Shown here one piece after another: positions 48,878 to 58,200 of a stretch of 64,000 bases of DNA. The notes beneath the pieces are model-generated. The model saw nothing but the letters and a program-made list of their open reading frames with translations, was not told the DNA's origin and did no database searches. The stretch spans positions 132,806 through 196,805 of the forward strand of contig JBAYTR010000010.1 in the NCBI GenBank assembly GCA_041675505.1. Reading direction: 5' to 3'. This stretch comes from JAGPCK01 sp041675505 (GTDB lineage: Bacteria; Bacteroidota; Bacteroidia; UKL13-3). The position numbers were made by a program, and so were the translations under genes. The first letter of the stretch is position 1; every line of letters starts with the position of its first letter.

Positions 48878-50869
48878 ATGAAAAGCAACATACTACGTAA
48901 ACTTACCAGAGCAACCTTGATGATAATGTTATTAATAAGCTGTGCCATTTTTTATCAGGCTTATACACCTAAAACATTTATGTCTGCTGATAAGGTAATC
49001 CTTAAAGTGTCTTATCAGGTTCCTGCCGATATTTCTAACCCTGCCGATTCAGTTGCTGCAGCCATGTTTGCCTGGCAGGAATTTATTGCATTAACATGGC
49101 CGGCTAAAAAAAATCCTGATACGACTTCATCAGGTTATTTCAGGTGTATGCCTGATACCAATGTACTATATGGATCTACCGGAGCCGGAGGCACTGTTGT
49201 TTGGGAAACCTATTATCACCGCGATGAGTTATATCCCAACTATCCTGACGCAAACCTGCATAGTTTACCCGGTCCCAATGCAACACCTAATTACTTATAT
49301 GGCAGTAACACCATCAACAAGGCCACCCCGGGCACTAAGCAAAACTTATTTAACAACTTGGATGAAGCCAGTGAAATTTCTATTGCCAATATGTATTTTA
49401 CTCCATTAGCAAAACAAGCTGACTCACTTGCTAAAGCAAAAGCGGCAGCCCCCGTGCTTGCACATGCTACTGTAAAAGCGGGCATTATGTATGAAGCCAA
49501 GGGTAATTCTACTATTTACAATTATGTAAATACGAATAGCTACAACAACAACAGCAAAAGGACACCTGCACTCCAAGCAGCTATCAACAGAATCAACAAT
49601 AATTTCAAGGATACCGCAGGAAATTTTAACCTGCCTTATGGTTCTATAGAAATTAAAGCCAGCTGGAGACGCTACAATGCAGGAGTGGATAACCTTAAAC
49701 AATTTCACTGGTCGGTGGGGATGTATTACAGCACCAATGCTCAGGGACAACTGGTAGTTCATAACGATACCATTTTGCTGGTTGGGCTGCACATCATTCA
49801 AAAAACCCCCAATGTTCCCACCTTTGTGTTTGCCACGTTCGAACATGTATCGAATGAAAAAAACGGATTTAGGTTTTTCAATCAGGATCCACAAACAGCA
49901 CAGCTTTCCGATACCAGTGTTATGCCTCCAAAGACATACCGCCTGTTGCCTGATTCTGGTGTGATTGCAGCAAACAGACAATTTCCTATCCCGACCTATA
50001 TCGCAAAAATAAATCAGCAAATTCAGGCGCAATTACGAAGTACTTTTGGACAAAGTTTGGTGTGGGCCAACTACCAGTTGATAGGTGTGCAGGCATTGGT
50101 AACCAACGACCCAACTGCACTGGTACCCAAACAACAATTCTATCTGTCTAACTTTGCTACGGAAACCAACAATACCTTGCAGTTTTTTCAAGGAGGTCTG
50201 TCGGGTCCCGGAAGTAATGTACCCAATCCGTTAGCTGCACATGTTTTCAAATACAATCCAACGGTAAAACAATATACTGCCTATACCGCAGGAGGTTGTT
50301 TGGGTTGCCATGGTTCGCAGGGGCAATTTAAAGGTGGTGATTTCAGTGTTATTGCCGCAACGGGTAATACATTCGTTCCACAGGCGGTAACGCCTTATCC
50401 TGTTTTAAGAAAAGTATCCCCGCAAAACCCTAAGGGCTTCCCGTTACCCAAAAGCATAAAGTTTGCGCAGCACACATTTACAAAACTGAATAACTATAAA
50501 GATGTACAAAACCTGTTAGGCGATTTTATAACCAATAATGGCATCGCAATACCAGGGTATCATGGAGCATTCTGGGAGAAGATGAATTACAAACAATTTA
50601 CAACCGGTAATGTACCATCTATAGGATACAATCTAAAAATATTAGTTGTAGGATATCCCGACAGCTCGAATATCATCAAAGCTTTAAGTGGTAAAGGGAG
50701 TCTGTTTAATCCAGATAGCGGTTCAATTGGACCGATGCCAGCTGGTAGTGGCAAGCCAGGTTCAGGCGCACTACCTAATTATCCTTCACGGCAACTAGTT
50801 ATAACATTATTGCGTGAATGGATACAAAATGGGTGCCCTGACTCAACTATGCCGAAAAACAATAATTAA
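48878..50869 (+). CDS. Monohaem c-type protein, paralogue 2 of the tyrosinase cluster
   Basis: 663 residues. N-terminal segment LMIMLLISCAIFYQAYTP is a signal peptide; the Cys gives a possible lipobox (LLISC). One haem motif CLGCHG at 474-478, nearly the same position as in paralogue 1. Shared segments include FAWQEFIALTWPAKKNP and ILLVGLHIIQKTPNVPTFVFATFEHVSN. An additional ~190 residues after the haem have no counterpart in paralogue 1. Between conserved leader copy 1 and terminator-like hairpin copy 2. Function unknown; electron transfer from the tyrosinase substrate is a guess. Confidence 0.76.
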   Translation: MKSNILRKLTRATLMIMLLISCAIFYQAYTPKTFMSADKVILKVSYQVPADISNPADSVAAAMFAWQEFIALTWPAKKNPDTTSSGYFRCMPDTNVLYGSTGAGGTVVWETYYHRDELYPNYPDANLHSLPGPNATPNYLYGSNTINKATPGTKQNLFNNLDEASEISIANMYFTPLAKQADSLAKAKAAAPVLAHATVKAGIMYEAKGNSTIYNYVNTNSYNNNSKRTPALQAAINRINNNFKDTAGNFNLPYGSIEIKASWRRYNAGVDNLKQFHWSVGMYYSTNAQGQLVVHNDTILLVGLHIIQKTPNVPTFVFATFEHVSNEKNGFRFFNQDPQTAQLSDTSVMPPKTYRLLPDSGVIAANRQFPIPTYIAKINQQIQAQLRSTFGQSLVWANYQLIGVQALVTNDPTALVPKQQFYLSNFATETNNTLQFFQGGLSGPGSNVPNPLAAHVFKYNPTVKQYTAYTAGGCLGCHGSQGQFKGGDFSVIAATGNTFVPQAVTPYPVLRKVSPQNPKGFPLPKSIKFAQHTFTKLNNYKDVQNLLGDFITNNGIAIPGYHGAFWEKMNYKQFTTGNVPSIGYNLKILVVGYPDSSNIIKALSGKGSLFNPDSGSIGPMPAGSGKPGSGALPNYPSRQLVITLLREWIQNGCPDSTMPKNNN

Positions 50870-50875
50870 ACAAAT

Positions 50876-50920
50876 CACCTGCCCCTGTGTGGTTGAAAAG
50901 CATACACACAGGCGCAGGTG
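50876..50920 (+). terminator. Large hairpin after haem protein 2 (terminator-like), copy 2
   Basis: Same sequence as at 48709-48754 with one G lost from the distal arm (CACACAGG) and a few loop changes. Its presence after both haem genes indicates that gene plus downstream region were duplicated together. Confidence 0.65.
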
Positions 50921-50946
50921 GAGGTAATAAAAAAACTAAAAAATAT

Positions 50947-50975
50947 ATGTGGAGCAGCACCCACATAAAAAACGA
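50947..50975 (+). promoter_or_regulatory. Partial conserved leader, copy 3
   Basis: ATGTGG-AGCAGCA-CCACAT hairpin followed by AAAAAACGA, like the first part of the leaders at 48782 and 54318, but without the GAAAAGCC part. Upstream of the tyrosinase gene. Confidence 0.4.
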
Positions 50976-51004
50976 AATAAATACAAATTAAACCAATCTA
51001 AATT

Positions 51005-53476
51005 ATGACAAGCTATTTAAGAAAAAATGCATGGGATGCCAACAACGGTGGGCAATTCAAAGACGCTTCAGGTAACTATACTTTCTTGTATTGGTATGCC
51101 AAAGGTGTAGCAGTAATGAAATCAAAACCCATCAGCGACCCTACCAGCTGGTGGTTCTATGCGGCCATTCACGGGCAATACCTTACTGATTATTTCGGTT
51201 CAGGTCCTGCACCTACAGAATATCCCAACTGGACAAAAATTAATTCCATACCGGCATCAGCCAATCTGAATTCACTTCCATCTCAAAATCTGATTAACCT
51301 TTTTTGGAACCAGTGTCAGCACGGCACCTGGTTTTTTACGCCATGGCATAGGGGGTATTTAGTTGCCTTGGAAAATATTCTGCGAGATATTATTGTAGGT
51401 CTTGGCGGCCCGTCAGATTGGGCATTTCCTTACTGGGATTACATGAACCAATCTACAACCTATCAGGAGAACCACATTCCACCGGCATTTACCTTACCTC
51501 AATTGCCCGATGGTACACCCAATGCCTTATACGTACCGGAACGTTATGGTCCGGTAGGCAACCCCGCTAATGTGTATCTGATAGTAGGGCCGGGTTTAAC
51601 AAACGCTATCAACGATGAGTGCCAATGGGACACGCTTTTCAGCAGTTCATCCGACCCGCAGGAGAATCCAAATCCATCACCTGACCAACCGGGCAATACC
51701 ATCTTTGGCGATCATTACGGAGGAGCACAAACAGGATTCAGCCACAGCAATGGTGGCTTTGGTGATCTTGAAATGAACCCTCACAATTTTGTACACAGCA
51801 TGGTGGGTGGTTTACAGTCGGAGTTTTGGTCTTTGTCAGGCTTTATGTTCAATGTACAATCGAAATTGCCATGGCAATCAACGGGCATTAACATTGAAAA
51901 GGGCTCTACAGTTTCAATTTCATACGCAAGCGGAGAATGGACCGCAGATCCAAGTGACAATGCCGGGCAACTTTATGATGCCAACGGGTCACCTGATATT
52001 ATTGTTCCTGCCAGCCAACCGCTGTACCCTATCGTTAATAAGCCCATGGGTGGATTAATAGGCCGCGTAAACGGTGGTGCACCATTCTTTATTGGTGACG
52101 GTGTTATTACACCTTTTGTTGTTCCGAATTCGGTAAGCGGACTTCTGGAGCTTTGTATCAATGATGATTTGACGGGAGCTTACGGAGCAGGATTAACGGA
52201 TAACGAGGGACAGATTACTGTTAACATTTCTCCTGTGTTTAAGGTACAGTCAACACAACCTTGGCAGAATACCGGAATAAGCATCGCACCAGGTTCAACG
52301 GTTGTTATATCTGCTACAGGCGGTGCATGGACAGCAGACCCGAGTGATGATGGCGGCACACTTTATGGCGCGAACGGATCACCGGATATTATTGTTCCGG
52401 CCAGCCAACCTTTATATCCTATCGTAAATGTACCTATGGGCGCATTGATTGGCCGTGTGAATGGTGGTACACCTTTTCTTATCGCGAGTGGTTCTGTTGT
52501 ACCTGATAATGTAAGCGGACCATTGGAACTTTGTATTAACGATGATTTAACCGGTGCCTATGGTGCAGGATTAAAAGACAACGAAGGAGCAATTACCGTG
52601 AGTTTCACTACCACACCGGCAGAAGAATACGAAGGCTTAATGGCCGACCCCGGATTGGCCGGTCTTGACCCGGTGTTCTTTATGCACCATGCCAACATTG
52701 ACCGCATGTGGGCGGCCTGGATTGAAACCGGAAAAAATCAAAACACCACCAATCCCAATTGGTTGGCCGGTCCTTCAGCCAACGGCAATTCACAATTTGC
52801 CATGCCTTTGGATGCCACAGGTAAACCCTGGTACTATATTCCGGCTGATGTGGTGGATACCAACAACCTCAAATATTACAATGGTGCAGTATATTCGTAT
52901 ACGTATGACAACCTTTCGTTAACCTCCTACAGCAATACACCACCTGCTAAGCAGGGTATGAGCCAACGGTTAACTAAGTTGGGCGTAACAAACTTGGAAA
53001 AGGGAATTAATATGTCAGCTAACAACAACAGCGAATTGGTTGGCGCAAGCGGCAACTCCATTGTACTGAAAACCGGTGCAACGCAAACCGCAGTAAAACT
53101 TGATGCCACCGCCTGGAAAACCCTTTCAGCAAGTATAAAGAATGCCTCCGTTACTGCACCTCCCGATGAAGTTTACCTGCAGCTCGAAAATGTAACGGGT
53201 ACCAATAACTCCAACACCCTTTCCGTGTATGTCAACAACAAGCTGATTAAAACGGTTTCTCTTTTTGGTATACGCATGGCCTCCATGCAAGACAGTGCAC
53301 ACGGTGGTTCAGGGCTTACTTTTAAATTTAATATCTCGAACATTGTTGACGATATGCATCTGGCTAACAATTTAGATGTGGCATCACTCAACGTTCAGAT
53401 AAAAACTAACAACCCCATACCTAAAGGCAGCGTAATTACTGTAGGGCGTATAAGTGTTTACCGTGCGGGTCAATAA
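51005..53476 (+). CDS. Tyrosinase with two PA-IL (LecA)-like lectin repeats inside the CuB site
   Basis: 823 residues, no signal peptide. CuA ligands H56 (AAIHGQ), H106 and H115 (FTPWHRGYL); C104-Q-H106 matches the Cys-x-His thioether of fungal tyrosinases. CuB begins HNFVH (H260, H264), but the closing DPVFFMHHANIDRMW (H561/H562) comes ~297 residues later instead of ~25. The insert, about 280-538, is two ~130-residue repeats (ADPSD, GSPDIIVPASQPLYPIVN, GRVNGG, ELCINDDLTGAYGAGL) resembling PA-IL galactose lectin domains. The C-terminal ~140 residues resemble the plant PPO KFDV domain (EVYLQLENV ... GSGLTFKFNIS). It probably oxidises phenols. Confidence 0.88.
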   Translation: MTSYLRKNAWDANNGGQFKDASGNYTFLYWYAKGVAVMKSKPISDPTSWWFYAAIHGQYLTDYFGSGPAPTEYPNWTKINSIPASANLNSLPSQNLINLFWNQCQHGTWFFTPWHRGYLVALENILRDIIVGLGGPSDWAFPYWDYMNQSTTYQENHIPPAFTLPQLPDGTPNALYVPERYGPVGNPANVYLIVGPGLTNAINDECQWDTLFSSSSDPQENPNPSPDQPGNTIFGDHYGGAQTGFSHSNGGFGDLEMNPHNFVHSMVGGLQSEFWSLSGFMFNVQSKLPWQSTGINIEKGSTVSISYASGEWTADPSDNAGQLYDANGSPDIIVPASQPLYPIVNKPMGGLIGRVNGGAPFFIGDGVITPFVVPNSVSGLLELCINDDLTGAYGAGLTDNEGQITVNISPVFKVQSTQPWQNTGISIAPGSTVVISATGGAWTADPSDDGGTLYGANGSPDIIVPASQPLYPIVNVPMGALIGRVNGGTPFLIASGSVVPDNVSGPLELCINDDLTGAYGAGLKDNEGAITVSFTTTPAEEYEGLMADPGLAGLDPVFFMHHANIDRMWAAWIETGKNQNTTNPNWLAGPSANGNSQFAMPLDATGKPWYYIPADVVDTNNLKYYNGAVYSYTYDNLSLTSYSNTPPAKQGMSQRLTKLGVTNLEKGINMSANNNSELVGASGNSIVLKTGATQTAVKLDATAWKTLSASIKNASVTAPPDEVYLQLENVTGTNNSNTLSVYVNNKLIKTVSLFGIRMASMQDSAHGGSGLTFKFNISNIVDDMHLANNLDVASLNVQIKTNNPIPKGSVITVGRISVYRAGQ

Positions 53477-53490
53477 ACAAACAGCAACAC

Positions 53491-54255
53491 ATGAAACTTT
53501 CACATACAATTCAACTAACCAACACGCTGGTGATTTCAGGCATCAGTGTGTTGGTTTGGGTTTTGCTTTTGATAAACCCGGGTGGCATAATGACCATTGA
53601 ACACTGCCACGTTTCTGATGCAGGGGCCTCTGCCAAATCGCTAAAAATGCTACTAGATATGAACCCCTTCTCTTCCCAGCTCTTAGGCTGGGGCTTGATG
53701 GTGGTGGCCATGATGCTGCCCAAATTGATTATGCCCATTGAACACATTTACCTGCACAGTTTTAAACGCCTGCGCTTGGTGAGTGCCTCTCTTTTTGTAT
53801 TGGGTTACATGACCGTTTGGATGGTAGCCGGTGTTTTTATGATTACCGTTATACTGGGTTTGCACCTGTATTTACCCAACTCCTTTTTACCGGCCATAGT
53901 AGTTGGTGGTTTAGCCGTAGTGTGGCAGTTCTCACCCGTGAAGCAAATATTTCTGAACCGCGGGCACCATCACCCCTCGCTGGCAGCCTTTGGTAAAAAG
54001 GCTTTACAAGATGCGCTGCTCTTTGGAGTTACCCACGGGGTATGGTGCGTGGGTGCAGGCTGGGCCTTAATGCTGTTTCCTATGCTGTTGCCGCAAGGCC
54101 ACAATGCCGCCATGCTGGTAGTAACCTTTATTATGATTAGTGAGCACATGGAACACCCCCGCATGCCGCAATGGTACTTTAGCTTTCGTTTAAAACTGCT
54201 GCGTATTCTTATAGCACAAACTAAAATTAGATTGAACCTCAGCGGACATGAATAA
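53491..54255 (+). CDS. DUF2182 metal-binding membrane protein
   Basis: 254 residues, about six hydrophobic segments. DUF2182 features: LLGWGLMVVAMMLPKLIMPIEHIYLHS, YMTVWMVAGVFM and LFGVTHGVWCVGAGWALML. Annotated elsewhere as a predicted metal-binding integral membrane protein, with the Met-, His- and Cys-containing helices as likely ligands. It starts 15 bp after the tyrosinase gene, so the two are probably co-transcribed; copper supply to the tyrosinase is an attractive but unproven role. Confidence 0.85.
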   Translation: MKLSHTIQLTNTLVISGISVLVWVLLLINPGGIMTIEHCHVSDAGASAKSLKMLLDMNPFSSQLLGWGLMVVAMMLPKLIMPIEHIYLHSFKRLRLVSASLFVLGYMTVWMVAGVFMITVILGLHLYLPNSFLPAIVVGGLAVVWQFSPVKQIFLNRGHHHPSLAAFGKKALQDALLFGVTHGVWCVGAGWALMLFPMLLPQGHNAAMLVVTFIMISEHMEHPRMPQWYFSFRLKLLRILIAQTKIRLNLSGHE

Positions 54256-54317
54256 ACAAGATAGCTAACAACAATTCGACTTTACAATTCGCACATGTAA
54301 CGACTAACAAAAATAAA

Positions 54318-54376
54318 AGTGGAGACCAGCTACCACTGGAAAAACGGGGCGACACCGAAAAGCCTTACGAGTAGGA
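54318..54376 (+). promoter_or_regulatory. Conserved structured leader, copy 2
   Basis: AGTGG-AGACCAGCTA-CCACT hairpin, AAAAACG, a short GGGGC stem, then CACCGAAAAGCC joined to TTACGAGTAGGA (54353-54376). Copy 1 is at 48782-48862. Located 20 bp before the tail-collar-like gene. Confidence 0.5.
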
Positions 54377-54395
54377 GATTTAGAAAAATAATATT

Positions 54396-54941
54396 ATGCC
54401 AACAGATGAAAATTTAATTAGCGAATGGTTTGACAAAAATAAGTTCAATCATTTACAACTTGGGACTGTCGTAACCTCAATACTAAACTTTGAACAATTT
54501 TGCAATTTAAACGATGACCCTATTCCTTCTAACTTCAATTCTGGTGACAAAGGCGGTAAAAAATCAAAGTGGTCTCCCTTAGACGGAAGAGGCATACCTG
54601 GTTCAAAGTTAGCCCAGTACCTGACTCCTAATCCAACATTACCTGACGCTAGAGGAATGTTTATTCGAGGACTAAATGTCCTTGACAATAATTATACAGC
54701 AGAATTACCTATAGAGCGTGAAATTTTAGAGGACAATAGAACTGTTGGTCAATACCAAACAGACGAATTTAAGAGACATAATCACTCATCAAATGCAATT
54801 TCTGTTAGTGGACAAACTTTTGAAGAAGGACATGGTAACCCAAATTATGGTGGTGCTAATGCGTTCATAAATTTCGAGGGAAATGTAAATGAAACCAGAC
54901 CTAAAAACATTGCCCTGTATTATTACATCAGAATAAATTAA
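54396..54941 (+). CDS. Phage tail-collar-like protein
   Basis: 181 residues, no signal peptide. LPDARGMFIRGLN, then DNRTVGQYQTDEFKRHNHSS and the C-terminal ETRPKNIALYYYIRIN are the hallmarks of tail-collar/tail-fibre tip domains (VGxxQxDxxKxHxH ... ETRPKNxAxxYxIKI). No other phage gene is nearby. Its leader shares an element with the haem-protein 2 gene. It may be a stray receptor-binding or surface-recognition protein rather than part of a prophage. Confidence 0.75.
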   Translation: MPTDENLISEWFDKNKFNHLQLGTVVTSILNFEQFCNLNDDPIPSNFNSGDKGGKKSKWSPLDGRGIPGSKLAQYLTPNPTLPDARGMFIRGLNVLDNNYTAELPIEREILEDNRTVGQYQTDEFKRHNHSSNAISVSGQTFEEGHGNPNYGGANAFINFEGNVNETRPKNIALYYYIRIN

Positions 54942-55249
54942 AACCAGCAGATAACACGTGTTTGGCAAAAGTGGCGGTTCAGTGCTCCGCAAACACATTT
55001 GTGGTTAATCAAAGTTTGGTTCTCCGCATCAACATTTGTGGTGAAAATCGCCACCTTCGCCATGCGCCAAATCGTCAGGTTGTAAAAAACTTCGTTTTTA
55101 AATTAAATCATCAAAAGAGAGTGGTAGAATGTTGTTTGAGTTCGAGATTTGACTTTTCAGCAGCCTGTAAGTTGTATTTCAGCATATTAATTTTCTCTTT
55201 AAAAATCTACCTTTGTGATATAACGATTACTAGCTAACCGCTAAAGTAA
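54942..55249. repeat. Intergenic inverted and direct repeats before the restriction gene
   Basis: Outer inverted arms TTTGGC (54961) / GCCAAA (55066) and GTGGCG (54971) / CGCCAC (55049) frame two direct repeats CTCCGC-N5-ACATTTGTGGT (54985-55005 and 55022-55042). The whole could fold as a ~110-nt hairpin, as seen in recombination sites. 55080-55249 holds nothing recognisable except A/T-rich sequence before the ATG. Confidence 0.6.
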
Positions 55250-58200
55250 ATGACGCAAAAAGAAGAAGCATACAATGAAATCGCAGAGTTGGTAGAACGC
55301 TTTACCGAGCAATACGACAGCTACAAAAAAGCCGACTACAACGAAACGCTGACAAGGCGGGACTTCATTGATCCTTTCTTCAAAGCACTTGGTTGGGACA
55401 TTGACAACAGGAACGGTTATGCTGAAAGCTACCGTGAAGTAATCCATGAGGACAAAATAAAAGTTGGCAAGGCGACCAAAGCCCCGGACTACTCTTTCCG
55501 ACTGGTTGGCGGCAAACGACTTTTCTTTGTTGAAGCAAAAAAGCCAAGTGTAGCAGTTAAAGACGACATACTGCCTGCATATCAGGTGAGGCGTTATGGT
55601 TGGAGTGCTAAACTTGCTGTTAGTATCATCACCGACTTTGAGGAGTTTGCAATTTACGACTGCACCAAAAAACCCATTCCGACAGACAAGGCATCTGTTG
55701 CGAGAATTAAGTATCTGACATTTAAGGACTACTTGAAAGAGTTTGACTTTTTGTGGGACACTTTCAGCAAAGAGAGAGTTCTCAAAGGCAGCTTTGACAA
55801 ATTTGTTCAAGGCAACCTGTATAAAAAAGGCACAGCAACTGTTGACAAAGAGTTTTTGCAATCGCTTGACAGTTGGAGAACTTACCTTGCAACTTCAATC
55901 AGTTGGAACAACAAACAACTGGACGAGGACGAAATAAATTTTGTTGTTCAACAAACCATTGATAGGATTATTTTCCTACGAATTGCCGAGGACAGAAGTG
56001 TTGAACCATACGGAACACTGAAAGAAGCTATCAAACAAGGTGAGTTCTACAAGAATCTTTACCGACAATTTGAACAAGCCGATGAAAAATACAATTCGGG
56101 TTTGTTTGATTTCAAGAAAGACAAAATCAGCAAATCACTTTCCATTGACAACAAGGTTTTAAAAACCATTATCAACGAATTGTATTATCCCGAAAGCCCT
56201 TACGAGTTTTCGGTTTTGTCAGTAGAAATTTTAGGCAGTGCATACGAACAGTTTTTGGGAAAAGTAATTCGTATTGACAAAACACATCGTGCCCACATTG
56301 AAGAAAAACCAGAAGTAAGACATGCAGGCGGAGTTTACTACACACCACAATATATAGTTGAATACATTGTAGAAAACACAGTCGGCAAACTTATTGAAAA
56401 CAAAACCCCAAAAGAAGTAAGCAAAATAAAAATAGCAGACCCTGCCTGTGGCAGTGGCAGTTTTCTTATTGGTGCTTATCAGTATTTGTTGGACTGGCAT
56501 AAAAACTATTACACCGATAGCGGAAAAATTTCCAAAGGAAACAAAGGCAACCCACTTACACCCGAAGGCAATCTGACCACAGCCGAGAAGAAAAGAATTT
56601 TGCTGAACAACATTTTTGGAGTTGATATAGATGTGAACGCAGTTGAAGTAACCAAGTTGAGTTTGCTTTTGAAATGTATGGAAGGCGAAACCCAAGCTAG
56701 CATTGCCTCTCAACTTCGTTTGTTCAACGAAAGAATTTTGCCAACGCTTGACAACAACATCAAAGACGGAAACAGTTTAGTTGATACTGACTTTTACAGC
56801 ACTCAATTAGATTTTGGAGAGGAGAAGAAAGTAAAGCCATTCAGTTGGAAAAACAGTTTTCCAGAAGTGTTTAAGCAAGGAGGATTTGATATTGTAATTG
56901 GAAACCCACCTTATATAAGGATTCAGGTTTTAATTGAGAACTCACCAAGTCAAGGAGATTATTTCAGCAGAAAATATAAAGCTGCATCAAAAGGGAATTA
57001 CGACATCTATGTAATTTTCATTGAGCATGCTTTGAATATTCTTAATTCTACGGGCAAAGTTGGTTTCATTTTACCACACAAATTTTTTACAGCACAATAC
57101 GGTGAGGGAATCCGTCAAGTTTTACTTTCAAGAAATGCTATTGATGAAATAATACATTTTGGACATCAACAGGTATTTGCAAATGCAACTACTTACACTT
57201 GCATCCTCACACTTTCAAATCAAAGAAAGAAAAAAGATTTTGACTTTGCACGAATTGATGATTTGGTTAGCTGGTCAACTACAGAAAAGAAAATTGATTC
57301 AATAATTTCAATTGATGAGCTATCAAAAGAAGAATGGAATTTTATTTCTGGTAGCGACCAAGAACTTTTTGCCAAACTGAATAAGATTGAAACGAAACTT
57401 GAAACTACAACCGATAGAATCTTTCAAGGGTTAAAAACGGGTGCTGATAAAGTTTTTATCGTTGAGAAAAGGAAGGAGAACAAAACTCATTACACAGTTT
57501 ATTCGAAACAGTTACAAAGGGAATTACAACTTGAAAAGAAATTGCTGCACAAACTTATCAAAGGAGGCAACAGCAAAAGATTTGTCTTCACTGAATCCGA
57601 ACTTCTTGTATTGTTTCCTTATGAAAAAAAAGATGCCGAAAAAATTTCACTTATTTCAGAACAAATATTGAAAGAGAAATTTCCTTCTGCTTATGAATAT
57701 TTGAAAGAGAACAAAAAACTGTTACAAGCAAGGGACAACGGGAAAATGGATACTGCTTCATGGTATGGTTATAGTAGAAACCAAGCCCTTGATGTAATTT
57801 CAACTGCAAAGATTTTCACTCCTGATATTTCGCCTAATGCTTCATACGCAATAGATTTTTTAGGCGACACATTTTTTACAGGTGGCGTTTCAGGTGGCTA
57901 TGGAATTAAAGCCAAAGAAAATATTTCAGAAAAGTATTTGCTGGGATTGCTTAACAGTAATCTTTTGAATTGGTTTCTAAAGCAAACTTCCACACAAATG
58001 AGGGGCGGTTGGTTCAGTTTTGAATCAAAATACATTAAGCACCTACCAATAAAAGTGATCAATCAGAAAAGTAAAACCGAAGTTGAAAAGCAAACCGAAA
58101 TTGAAAAGTTGGTAAACCAACTTTTGCAACTCAATCAACAAAAAACAGAAACAAAACTTGCTACGCAAGTTTCGCAACTGCAAGGTAAGATTGACTATTG

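Noticed and set aside
54961..55071. Hairpin considered as an integron attC site
   Set aside because: The R''/R' core sequences (RYYYAAC/GTTRRRY) are not found at its ends and no integrase is in the window; kept only as an unexplained repeat.
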